A stretch of DNA of 16,432 nucleotides, from contig JASEHY010000010.1 of NCBI GenBank assembly GCA_030018555.1, positions 1-16,432 of the forward strand, in the 5' to 3' direction. The stretch comes from Planctomycetota bacterium (lineage in GTDB: Bacteria > Planctomycetota > MHYJ01 > JACQXL01). Shown here in pieces: positions 1 through 6,923 of the stretch. The position numbers and the translations under genes were made by a program. Each line of letters begins with the position of its first letter. Position 1 is the stretch's first letter. Under the pieces are notes generated by a model. The model had not been told where the DNA came from. It made no database searches and worked only from the letters and a program-made list of their open reading frames with translations.

Positions 1-50
1 CCGTACGGGTGCTGGGTAACGGGGTGAATCCTATTCGTGTTCTCTTTTTC

Positions 51-86
51 TTGACTTACTTAATTATTTGATGTAGAAAATAAGAT
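51..86 (+). promoter_or_regulatory. Promoter of the kinase-moaD-aspS operon
   Basis: A -35 box TTGACT (51-56) is followed after 17 nt by TAGAAA (74-79), a 4/6 match to TATAAT; TAAGAT at 81-86 is a second, worse-spaced candidate. It is preceded by tctctttttc, and the 15-mer tctctttttcttgac recurs exactly upstream of valS, where the -10 is perfect. In both genes the first base of the -35 lies 39 nt before the ATG. A start site near 86 would leave a leader of only about 4 nt, so the mRNA may be nearly leaderless. The -10 is weak, and the call rests mainly on the match with the valS promoter. Confidence 0.6.
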
Positions 87-89
87 ACT

Positions 90-1265
90 ATGGAAAAGTT
101 AGAGAATATTTCTTTTGATAATATTGCGGTACAACTTGGTTTCATTACCCCCGAAAAGGTTAATGAATGTCTTGAAATCAAGCGAAAAATGCAGGAGATG
201 GGAATTACACCAAAGAAACTCAGTGAAATAATGGTTGATAAAAAATATCTGAATGAGACACAGGTAAAAATTATTCGCCAGAAACAGGGTTTAGAAAGTG
301 GTGCCATCCAGATTGCCGGCTATAAAATCGTCGGGATAATCGGTCAGGGAGCAATGGGCACCGTATATAAAGCCGTTCAATTAAGTATGCAAAGGGAAAT
401 CGCTCTCAAAGTGTTATCACCACACCTTCTCAGTAATGAGAAATCAGTTGATAAGTTTTTTAAGGAAGCGCGGGTTGTTGCCCGTCTGAATCATCCCAAT
501 ATTATCCAGGGGATTGATGTGGGCGAATCTAATGCACTCTACTATTTCGCTATGGAATATGTGGAGGGTAAAACCTTAGGGGACATTATAAAATCAGAAG
601 GTCCGATGGAAGAGAAGAGATTAATTAATATTATAATCCAGATTGCCAGAGCATTAGAACACGCTCATAAAAATAATATGGTTCACCGTGATATTAAACC
701 CGATAATATTCTTATCAGCAATAAAGATAATACTGCCAAATTATGCGATTTGGGATTAGCACTGCTGTCTATAGGAGAACCGTCTCAACAACAGAGGAAA
801 CTCTCCGGAACGCCCGCCTATATCTCACCTGAACAGGGGAGGGGAGAACCAGATGTTGATGTCCGTAGTGATATCTATTCTTTAGGCGCAACTACTTACT
901 ATGCTATTACGGGTGAACTGCCCTTTAAGGGAGATACTTCTGCGATAGTAATTAATAAACATATTAATGAACAGCCAATATCACCCAAACAGAAAAGACC
1001 ACAAATATCTGATGTCATCAACTCTATTATTCTCAAGATGATGTCCAAGGCAAGAGAATCTCGCTATCAAACACCAACAGATTTGATTACGGATTTGGAA
1101 AAAGCACTGAAGATACCGTCTGTGCCTCAAGTCCCTGTAAAACCACCTCTGGTTCAGAAACAACCTTTGATAGGTAAAGTTAGTGAAGCGACTCTCCGTC
1201 GGCTTAAAGCCAAAAGATTCGGGCAAACCGGACATGTTTCACGATTCAAACGATTTAAACGTTAG
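90..1265 (+). CDS. Hanks-type serine/threonine protein kinase
   Basis: A soluble eukaryotic-like kinase expected to phosphorylate Ser/Thr on unknown cytosolic targets. Residues 1-70 form a helical N-terminal module of the kind found before planctomycete-type kinases. The kinase domain runs from about 77 to 355. The Gly-rich loop is IGQGAMGTV (84-92), the ATP lysine is K107 in ALKVL, the catalytic loop is HRDIKPDN (199-206) with D201, K203 and N206, and the metal-binding triad is DLG (220-222) instead of DFG. The activation segment ends in SPEQ near 246. All key residues are present, so it should be active. The C-terminus is a Pro-rich then Arg/Lys-rich tail (about 358-391). No membrane segment or sensor domain (PASTA, repeats) is visible, unlike many bacterial members. 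Start: ATG with almost no leader (see promoter). It ends 4 nt before the sulfur-carrier gene, so the two are probably co-transcribed. Confidence 0.93.
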   Translation: MEKLENISFDNIAVQLGFITPEKVNECLEIKRKMQEMGITPKKLSEIMVDKKYLNETQVKIIRQKQGLESGAIQIAGYKIVGIIGQGAMGTVYKAVQLSMQREIALKVLSPHLLSNEKSVDKFFKEARVVARLNHPNIIQGIDVGESNALYYFAMEYVEGKTLGDIIKSEGPMEEKRLINIIIQIARALEHAHKNNMVHRDIKPDNILISNKDNTAKLCDLGLALLSIGEPSQQQRKLSGTPAYISPEQGRGEPDVDVRSDIYSLGATTYYAITGELPFKGDTSAIVINKHINEQPISPKQKRPQISDVINSIILKMMSKARESRYQTPTDLITDLEKALKIPSVPQVPVKPPLVQKQPLIGKVSEATLRRLKAKRFGQTGHVSRFKRFKR

Positions 1266-1269
1266 GACT

Positions 1270-1509
1270 ATGAAAATAAAAATCACCGCTTATGGTATAT
1301 TAAGGAGTTATACAGGGCAGGGTGATAGTAGAACTCCTTTTGAGAAAGAAATATCTAAAGGCAAAACTATAGCAGCAATTATCAATGATATGGGTATCCC
1401 TGACGGAATGGTTATGCTCGTTGCGGTGAACGACCAGCAAAAGGGTTTTGACCACATTCCTCAGGACGGCGATGATATAAAGATTATTCCACCCATAAGC
1501 GGAGGATGA
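1270..1509 (+). CDS. ThiS/MoaD-family sulfur carrier protein
   Basis: A 79-aa ubiquitin-fold protein of the MoaD/ThiS type. It ends in PPISGG, the flexible Gly-Gly tail that an E1-like enzyme adenylates and thiocarboxylates so that sulfur can be passed to a cofactor or amino acid. Length and the VNDQ...L..GD.I.IIPPISGG ending fit the family. I start it at the ATG at 1270 (MKIKITAYG), where the beta-grasp fold begins; the frame is open further upstream but that would overlap the kinase. The Shine-Dalgarno is poor (AGGA only 2 nt from the ATG), so translation may depend on coupling to the kinase stop 4 nt upstream. Its 3' end overlaps the start region of aspS. No E1-like activating enzyme or molybdopterin/thiamine gene is in the window, so the pathway (Moco, thiamine, other) cannot be named. 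Confidence 0.85.
   Translation: MKIKITAYGILRSYTGQGDSRTPFEKEISKGKTIAAIINDMGIPDGMVMLVAVNDQQKGFDHIPQDGDDIKIIPPISGG
1500..1504 (+). promoter_or_regulatory. aspS ribosome binding site inside the moaD-like 3' end
   Basis: GGAGG lies within the codons gga gga that encode the terminal Gly-Gly of the sulfur carrier. It is 10 nt from the ATG at 1515 but only 1 nt from the in-frame ATG at 1506. This spacing decides for 1515 as the aspS start. Confidence 0.65.
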
Positions 1510-1514
1510 AGAGA

Positions 1515-3332
1515 ATGAAACGAAGTCATACGTGCGGCGAGTTGAATGAAAGAAATACAGATAAAGAAGTTGTTCTGATGGGGTGGGTAAAGAACCGTCG
1601 CGACCATGGTCATATTATTTTTATTGACTTCTCAGACCGCTATGGCATCACGCAATTAGTCTTTAACTCACAAACTAATCTGCAAGTGCACCAGCAGGCA
1701 GAGTTACTCAAACCTAATTATGTTATCGCAGTAAGAGGGAAAGTTCAGCCACGACTTAAAGGTTATGAAAACCCCACCCTGCCTACGGGGAAGATAGAAA
1801 TCAATGTAGAACATATTGAAATCCTTTCAAAGAGTGAGCCATTACCGGTTGATATTGATTCATCAGCGACCACGATTTCAGGCGCCAAATATACAGATAC
1901 AGTCAGTTCCTCTGAATTATTATTGAAATACCGCTATCTTGACCTCAGAAGACCGGAGATGATGAATAATTTTATATGTCGGTACAGGATTATTCATAAA
2001 ATCAGGGAGCATTTTAGCGGTAATGGTTTTATTGAGATGGAAACTCCGATTCTTACGAAAAGCACGCCTGAAGGTGCAAGAGATTACCTTGTCCCCAGTC
2101 GCATCTTCCCCGGCGAGTTCTATGCTCTCCCACAATCACCACAACTGTTTAAACAAATTCTGATGATAGCCGGGCTGGATAAATATTTTCAGATAGCACG
2201 ATGTTTCCGTGATGAAGACCTCAGAGCAGACCGTCAACCCGAATTCACCCAATTAGATATAGAAATGTCTTTTGTTGATGAGCAGGATGTGAGAAATACC
2301 ATTGAAGAAATGCTCAAAGAGTTATTACACCATATTTTTTCCATAGAAATAGAGATACCTTTTCCCTCTCTAACTTACGAAGAGGCAATGAAAAATTATG
2401 GGACTGATAAGCCCGATACGAGATTCGCGATGATACTTTGTGAACTTGGTGATTTACTGGTTAAGAGCGACTTTAAGGTGTTTCAGGAGACCGTGAAAAA
2501 AGGTGGGGTGATAAAAGGAATCGTCGTTCCTACAGATGGAAAAAGAAATTTTTCCCGCAGTGAAATTGATAAACTGACCGAACTGGTCAAAGAGTTCGGA
2601 GCGCAAGGACTGGTTTCTTTCAGAGTGCAGAACAATTCACTGGTTGGTAGTATCACCAAACATCTCTCCGTCCAGATTCAGCAATCACTGATTACCAGAA
2701 TTCAGGCACAGGAAGATAATTTTATCTTCATTATCGCAGGTGAAGATAAGATAGTTAATCAGACGCTGGGCAATCTCAGGATTCATCTTGCCAATAAATT
2801 ATCAGATATTTTCAATATTAAAGACAAGTTTACTTTCTGCTGGGTAAAGGATTTTCCGCTCTTTAGATATAACGAAGAAGCCAAGAAGTTAGAAAGCGAA
2901 CATCATCCTTTTACCTCTCCTAAAATTGAAGATGTTTCGCTACTTAAATCTTCTCCACTTCAGGTGAAGTCTCGTGCTTACGATTTAATTATGAACGGGG
3001 TTGAAATTGGTGGTGGCAGTATCAGAATACATTCGTCTGATTTACAGAAGGAGATATTTGAGTTGCTTGGCATAGAGAAGCAAGAAGCCCAGGAGAGATT
3101 TGGATTCCTTATAGAAGCCCTCCGTTATGGCGCACCGCCCCATGGCGGAATTGCATTAGGCATAGACAGATTAGTAATGCTTTTATTGGGTAAAGAGAGT
3201 ATCCGTGATGTTATTGCCTTCCCCAAAACCAAGAGTGCCATTTGTCCTTTTACAGGCGCACCATCAGAAGTCTCTGAAGAACAACTAAAAGAATTGGGTA
3301 TAAATATTTTCTCAAATACACCCCGCACATAA
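1515..3332 (+). CDS. aspS: Aspartyl-tRNA synthetase (bacterial type)
   Basis: Charges tRNA-Asp with aspartate in the cytosol. The 605 aa match the usual bacterial length. An N-terminal OB-fold anticodon-binding domain (about 1-105) is followed by the class II core: the LLKYRYLDLRRP segment near 140, motif 2 FRDEDLRADRQPEFTQ, and motif 3 GIALGIDRLVMLL near the end, with the bacterial GAD insertion domain between. Start: the ATG at 1515 gives MKRSHTCGEL, the usual beginning, and has a properly spaced GGAGG; the ATG at 1506 would overlap the previous stop and has no room for one. Residue 31 is His (RRDHGHIIF), as in non-discriminating AspRS enzymes that also charge tRNA-Asn; this is suggestive only. 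It is the last gene of the kinase-carrier-aspS unit. Its TAA stop is part of the ATAAATTA boundary of the downstream repeat. Confidence 0.97.
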   Translation: MKRSHTCGELNERNTDKEVVLMGWVKNRRDHGHIIFIDFSDRYGITQLVFNSQTNLQVHQQAELLKPNYVIAVRGKVQPRLKGYENPTLPTGKIEINVEHIEILSKSEPLPVDIDSSATTISGAKYTDTVSSSELLLKYRYLDLRRPEMMNNFICRYRIIHKIREHFSGNGFIEMETPILTKSTPEGARDYLVPSRIFPGEFYALPQSPQLFKQILMIAGLDKYFQIARCFRDEDLRADRQPEFTQLDIEMSFVDEQDVRNTIEEMLKELLHHIFSIEIEIPFPSLTYEEAMKNYGTDKPDTRFAMILCELGDLLVKSDFKVFQETVKKGGVIKGIVVPTDGKRNFSRSEIDKLTELVKEFGAQGLVSFRVQNNSLVGSITKHLSVQIQQSLITRIQAQEDNFIFIIAGEDKIVNQTLGNLRIHLANKLSDIFNIKDKFTFCWVKDFPLFRYNEEAKKLESEHHPFTSPKIEDVSLLKSSPLQVKSRAYDLIMNGVEIGGGSIRIHSSDLQKEIFELLGIEKQEAQERFGFLIEALRYGAPPHGGIALGIDRLVMLLLGKESIRDVIAFPKTKSAICPFTGAPSEVSEEQLKELGINIFSNTPRT

Positions 3333-3501
3333 ATTAAGGTAAGATTGCCACGGTCGCCTACGGCGACCTCGTCCCGAAAGATTTCGGGAACACGCAAAGG
3401 ATGTTCCCGCTTCGGCGGGACGAGGAGCCCCGCTGGGAAGCGGGATAAACTCCGCGACGAAGCAATCTCTATCAATCTTTGAAATTCCATACGATAAATT
3501 A
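3329..3501. repeat. Composite palindromic element C, bounded by ATAAATTA
   Basis: This fills the gap between convergent aspS and rbfA. ATAAATTA occurs at both ends (3329-3336 and 3494-3501), and both stop codons lie in these copies (aspS TAA at 3330, rbfA TTA at 3499). Inside are nested inverted repeats: AGATTGC (3342-3348) with GCAATCT (3462-3468); GGTCGCC/GGCGACC (3352-3368); CTCGTCCCG (3368-3376) with CGGGACGAG (3417-3425), enclosing CCCGAAA/TTTCGGG (3373-3388); TCCCGC/GCGGGA (3405-3420); CCCGCT/AGCGGG (3429-3444). The outer parts resemble REP/BIME-like AGATTGC...GCAATCT repeats common in environmental genomes. The right end TTCCATACGATAAATTA (3485-3501) recurs in elements A and B. In RNA it could act as a two-way transcription end, though there is no T tract. 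Confidence 0.75.
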
Positions 3502-3864
3502 TGTACGTGGTTCGTCCTGCTTTGATGGGGCAATTTCTGATAATAGGTTTAATATTTTTTGCTCGTCTTCAATAGAGGCGTCAAAACGGAAAGAGAGTTT
3601 TGGGATATGGCGCATTCTAATAGTTTTACTCAGAATATTCTGGATGTATCTTGACGCCTTGTTTAGTAATTTGACAGATTCTTTTACTTTTTCCTCTTTA
3701 TCCAGAACGGTAACAAAAACTTTAGCAGACTGCAAATCAGGAGAAGTTTCCACTTTTATTACCGTAATAAATCCAAATCTTGGGTCTTTCAGTTCACAGA
3801 GAATTATCTGACTTATTTCTCTCTGTAACTCTTTATTAACCCTTTCCAGTCTATTAAAACTCAT
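3499..3864 (-). CDS. rbfA: Ribosome-binding factor A
   Basis: RbfA binds the 30S subunit during late assembly and helps 16S rRNA 5'-end maturation. The 121 aa are the normal length. The N-terminal helix (MSFNRLERVNKELQREI) is followed by the single KH-type fold containing LKDPRFGFITVIKVETSPD, then AKVFVTVLD, and a C-terminal segment with RMRHIPKLSFRFDASIEDE. Start: the ATG at 3864 has AAGGAG about 12 nt upstream, somewhat far. It is the last gene of the nusA-infB-ylxP-rbfA series and ends within the repeat boundary it shares with the convergent aspS. The usual followers truB, ribF and rpsO are not downstream. Confidence 0.96.
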   Translation of the reverse strand: MSFNRLERVNKELQREISQIILCELKDPRFGFITVIKVETSPDLQSAKVFVTVLDKEEKVKESVKLLNKASRYIQNILSKTIRMRHIPKLSFRFDASIEDEQKILNLLSEIAPSKQDEPRT

Positions 3865-3883
3865 AACTAATATTTTCTCCTTT

Positions 3884-4015
3884 ATCCCGCTTTATTCATA
3901 AATGCTTCAAATCGCTGACCCCGATAAAATCGGGGTTGTAGCGGGATAACCCGCCGTAATGCTCTCGTCCCGCTATTCAGCGGGACTGCGAGCATAACGG
4001 TCATAATTTATGAAT
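3884..4015. repeat. Nested palindromes between ylxP and rbfA
   Basis: The 159-bp gap between the two genes is almost entirely palindromic. ATCCCGCT (3884-3891) pairs with AGCGGGAT (3940-3947) and encloses CCCCGAT/ATCGGGG (3919-3935, 3-nt loop). Next comes CCGTAATGCTC (3954-3964) with GAGCATAACGG (3990-4000), one mismatch, enclosing GTCCCGCT/AGCGGGAC (3967-3986, 4-nt loop). ATTCATAAAT (3894-3903) and its reverse complement ATTTATGAAT (4006-4015) bracket both. Because these lie inside an operon they may be processing sites or attenuators rather than full terminators. Confidence 0.75.
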
Positions 4016-4023
4016 TATTCGGG

Positions 4024-4302
4024 TTATAGTATTTCATGGGTATAGTCAATTATCTCCACAGGAAATAATTTTATTTTATTGAGAGCCTGTGAGATAACCA
4101 TATTAGCAAAGCGAGAATTGTTGCTGACTGTTACAATTGCCAGTACCGATTCTCGTCTGCTGTTCTGATGGCCAATTTCAGCAATAGAGATGTTAAATTC
4201 ATTCCTGAGATTATCTTTGATTGAGTTTAGAATTCTTCTTTTATCCTTTAACGAAGAAACGTTATGGATTAACAGTCTTACTGCAAGAGAACCGACAATC
4301 AT
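4024..4302 (-). CDS. ylxP: DUF503 / YlxP-like protein
   Basis: A 92-aa DUF503 protein matching the length and pattern of YlxP, the small protein encoded between infB and rbfA in Bacillus and many others. Visible family marks are the beginning MIVGSLAVRLLIHNVSSLKDKR, the RRILNSIKDNLRNEFN helix, the IAEIGHQNSRRESVLAIVTVS strand and the C-terminal IIDYTHEIL. It is a compact ferredoxin-like fold with no catalytic motif; a role in 30S assembly or in binding a ribosome-related partner is only suggested by its neighbours. Position infB-ylxP-rbfA is the classic order, which makes the call firm. No good Shine-Dalgarno precedes the ATG. Confidence 0.9.
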   Translation of the reverse strand: MIVGSLAVRLLIHNVSSLKDKRRILNSIKDNLRNEFNISIAEIGHQNSRRESVLAIVTVSNNSRFANMVISQALNKIKLFPVEIIDYTHEIL

Positions 4303-4324
4303 AAAAGCGAAGGATTCTATTAGC

Positions 4325-4383
4325 CCCGATTATTCATAAATCTCTGTCCTAACGGACAGAGTGTTAAATTCAAGGTAATCGGG
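4325..4383. repeat. Nested palindrome between infB and ylxP
   Basis: CCCGATTA (4325-4332) pairs with TAATCGGG (4376-4383), 8 bp. Inside is CTCTGTCC (4342-4349) with GGACAGAG (4354-4361), 8 bp and a 4-nt loop. ATTCATAAAT (4332-4341), also present at 3894 and 8225, overlaps the left arm. It occupies half of the 122-bp gap between the genes. There is no T tract, so intra-operon RNA processing is as likely as termination. Confidence 0.7.
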
Positions 4384-4424
4384 ATTGCCCGGGTTAGAAA
4401 GCACTTTGACGATAATCAGAGGTG

Positions 4425-6803
4425 CTAAGATGAAATCGGACTTAATTTTCTCACTTGCTTCTCTATAGTAAATGCTTCTATTACATCCCCGACATTAAGT
4501 TCATTAAATCCTTCTATTCTTAATCCGCATTCAAATCCTGTATTGACCTCGCGGACATCATCTTTGAACCTCTTCAGTGAAGAGATTTTCCCAGTATAGA
4601 TTGTCTTCTTATCACGGTAGACTCTTACCGAACAAGACCGTTCTATTTTACCATCTGTAACCATACAGCCGGCAATAATACCGATGCGAGAAATCTTAAA
4701 AATATTCTTTGCTAATAATTTACCTGTAATTACTTCTTTTTCCTCTGGCTCAAGCATCCCTTCTAATGCGAGTTTCATATCCTCAATAATACTGTAAATA
4801 ACATTATATGTTTTGACCTCCACACCGTATTCACTCATTAAAATTCTGGCTCTTCCTTCTATAGAAGTATTGAACCCGATGATAATAGCATCAGAAGCAT
4901 GCGCTAAAAGGACATCAGACTCATTAATTTGTCCGGCTCCTTTATGGATAAGTTTAATCTGGACCTCTTTATAGGAGAAATTGTTTAATAATTGAGAAAT
5001 GACTTCTAACGAACCTTGGACATCGGTTTTGATTATAATCTTAACATCTTTTATCTGTGATGCGACAATCTTCTCATAAAGATTTTCCAGGGAAGTATGT
5101 TGGGTAGTGGTAACACCCGCATGGAAAGCCTTTTTTCGTTCATTATATATATGAGCCATCTCGGCGGCTGTTTTGATATTATCTACCACATAGAATTTAT
5201 CTCCTGCCATTGGTAATGCCGATAGTCCGGTTATTCTTGCCACGGTGGAGGGTCCGGCGTCTCTATTCTGAGAACTGCTGTGTAGTATTGACCTGATTCT
5301 GCCACAGGTACCACTACAGAAAACGAAGTCACCAGTTTTTAGAGTGCCATTTTGAATCAGTATAGTAGTCAAAGGTCCCTGCGAATCTGTTAATCTTGCT
5401 TCTAATACTGTTCCATAGGCACGACGGTTAGGATTTGCCTTTAAATCCATCATCTCTGCCTGTAGTAAAATCATTTCTAAAATATGCTCAACTCCCTGTC
5501 CGGTCAAAGCGGAAACCTCAACAAAGATTGTCTTGCCGCCCCAATCCTCAGGCACTAAATCTAAGGAACTTAACTGCTGTTTTACTTTATGGATATTGGC
5601 TTCTTTTTTATCTATTTTATTGATAGCGACAATGATAGGAAGATTAGCCGCTTTGGCATGACTTATAGCTTCTTCTGTTTGAGGCATTACGCCATCATCT
5701 ACCGCAACCACAAGAACGATGATGTCTGTAACATTAGCACCTCTTGCGCGCATTTGAGTGAATGCTTCATGTCCTGGTGTATCAATAAAAACAATTCTCT
5801 TATCATTTATGTGTGCCTCATAGGCGCCTAAATGTTGAGTTATGGCTCCACTCTCACTTGCCGCAACATTCGTTGCCCTTATTTTATCCATTAACGAGGT
5901 CTTGCCGTGGTCCACATGTCCCATAAAAGTTATGACCGGTGGTCTTGGTTTAAGGTCTTCTGGTTTATCAGGTGTTGTATGTGTCAAATGGCTGGTGATA
6001 TCTTTTGGTTTCTCAAAGACAATATCATAATTAAATTCTAATCCTATAAGCACCAGAGCATCTTCACTCAGATAATCATTGATACTTATCAGTATGTTAT
6101 GTCCCATTAGTTTTTTTATGATAATATTAGCCCTGACACCTATCTTCTCGCAGAGTTCCTTAAGAGTGATTCGTTCGCTTAAAGTGATTTTTCTTTCCAC
6201 GGGCTTGGTAACCGTTGGCTGTTGAGGTTGAGAAATTGTCTTCTTCTTAAAGAAGAAAGTCTTTTTTATAAAAGGTCTCTGTTTTCCTACAACTGGTCCA
6301 CCTATGATTTTCCCGCGACCTTCTTTTATCTTATCAGAAGTTCCCCTGGAATAATAGTCTAATTCTGTTGCCCTGAGGGCACGGATAGTTTTCTCATCTG
6401 AATCCTTTAGCAATGAGGGAATTATGGGAGTAGTTTTTATCTCTATTTTCTTATCCTCCTGCTCGTGAGGTGCCTCCGTCTTAATTTGGGAGAGAGGGGT
6501 AGGAGTTTCTATCGGGGCTATGGGTTGAGATGCCACCTTCGGCTCTGTTTTACGATGTGCAACACTAATTTCTGGATTAGATGATATCTTCACTTCAGTT
6601 GTCGGCACAAGTTTCCTGTCAGGTTGCGTAGCGGTAGTCTTTTTCTGCTTCTGGGAAGTAGAAAACCTCTCGCGTATTTTCTTCTGGGTATTCTCATCAA
6701 TATTGGAAACACTGCCTTTAATGACTATTTTTAACGCTTTGGCTTTCTGGATTAATTCCTTGGTCGTCATTCCCAGTTCTTCGGCTAATTGATAAACTCG
6801 CAT
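4425..6803 (-). CDS. infB: Translation initiation factor IF-2
   Basis: The GTPase that brings fMet-tRNA to the 30S subunit and promotes 50S joining. 792 aa. An IF2_N module lies at 1-48 (MRVYQLAEELGMTTKEL), then a Lys/Thr/Pro-rich variable linker (about 50-200), a second IF2_N-like region (about 207-265), and the G domain: G1 GHVDHGKT (295-302), G3 DTPGHE (341-346), G4 NKID (395-398). Domains II-IV follow, with the C-terminal CGLRIEGFNELNVGDVIEAF fMet-tRNA-binding region. All catalytic motifs are intact. The ATG is fused to the end of repeat element A: the AT of ATG belongs to its terminal TAATTTAT, and the only Shine-Dalgarno-like sequence (GAGGGGG, about 7-10 nt upstream) is the element's own stem. 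It is co-directional with nusA 120 bp upstream. Confidence 0.98.
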   Translation of the reverse strand: MRVYQLAEELGMTTKELIQKAKALKIVIKGSVSNIDENTQKKIRERFSTSQKQKKTTATQPDRKLVPTTEVKISSNPEISVAHRKTEPKVASQPIAPIETPTPLSQIKTEAPHEQEDKKIEIKTTPIIPSLLKDSDEKTIRALRATELDYYSRGTSDKIKEGRGKIIGGPVVGKQRPFIKKTFFFKKKTISQPQQPTVTKPVERKITLSERITLKELCEKIGVRANIIIKKLMGHNILISINDYLSEDALVLIGLEFNYDIVFEKPKDITSHLTHTTPDKPEDLKPRPPVITFMGHVDHGKTSLMDKIRATNVAASESGAITQHLGAYEAHINDKRIVFIDTPGHEAFTQMRARGANVTDIIVLVVAVDDGVMPQTEEAISHAKAANLPIIVAINKIDKKEANIHKVKQQLSSLDLVPEDWGGKTIFVEVSALTGQGVEHILEMILLQAEMMDLKANPNRRAYGTVLEARLTDSQGPLTTILIQNGTLKTGDFVFCSGTCGRIRSILHSSSQNRDAGPSTVARITGLSALPMAGDKFYVVDNIKTAAEMAHIYNERKKAFHAGVTTTQHTSLENLYEKIVASQIKDVKIIIKTDVQGSLEVISQLLNNFSYKEVQIKLIHKGAGQINESDVLLAHASDAIIIGFNTSIEGRARILMSEYGVEVKTYNVIYSIIEDMKLALEGMLEPEEKEVITGKLLAKNIFKISRIGIIAGCMVTDGKIERSCSVRVYRDKKTIYTGKISSLKRFKDDVREVNTGFECGLRIEGFNELNVGDVIEAFTIEKQVRKLSPISS

Positions 6804-6918
6804 AAATTATCCCCCTCACCCTTCCCTCTTCCCTATGGGGAGAGGATAGGTGAGGGTGACTGGCTTTGTCCGCCGGAGGCGGATCCGCCTTTGGCGGAAA
6901 ATTTCATACGATAAAATA
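6802..6918. repeat. Composite palindromic element A between nusA and infB
   Basis: Bounded by ATAAATTA (6802-6809) and the near copy ATAAAATA (6911-6918). The left part is a hairpin, CCCTCACC pairing with GGTGAGGG around CCCTATGGGGAGAGG. Then come gactggctttg, a second hairpin (TCCGCC...GGCGGATCCGCC...GGCGGA), and ttTCATACG before the right boundary. Element B (13929-14039) has the same frame with a different second hairpin. Read on the - strand, its last bases supply the infB ribosome binding site and part of the start codon. Confidence 0.8.
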
Positions 6919-6923
6919 TTTCT

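Noticed and set aside
1183..1269. Longer start for the sulfur carrier gene at 1183
   Set aside because: It would add 29 residues overlapping the kinase gene; the beta-grasp fold begins at the ATG at 1270.
3125..3490. 121-codon open frame on the - strand over the aspS end
   Set aside because: Overlaps the conserved motif 3 of aspS and then repeat DNA; no family resemblance.
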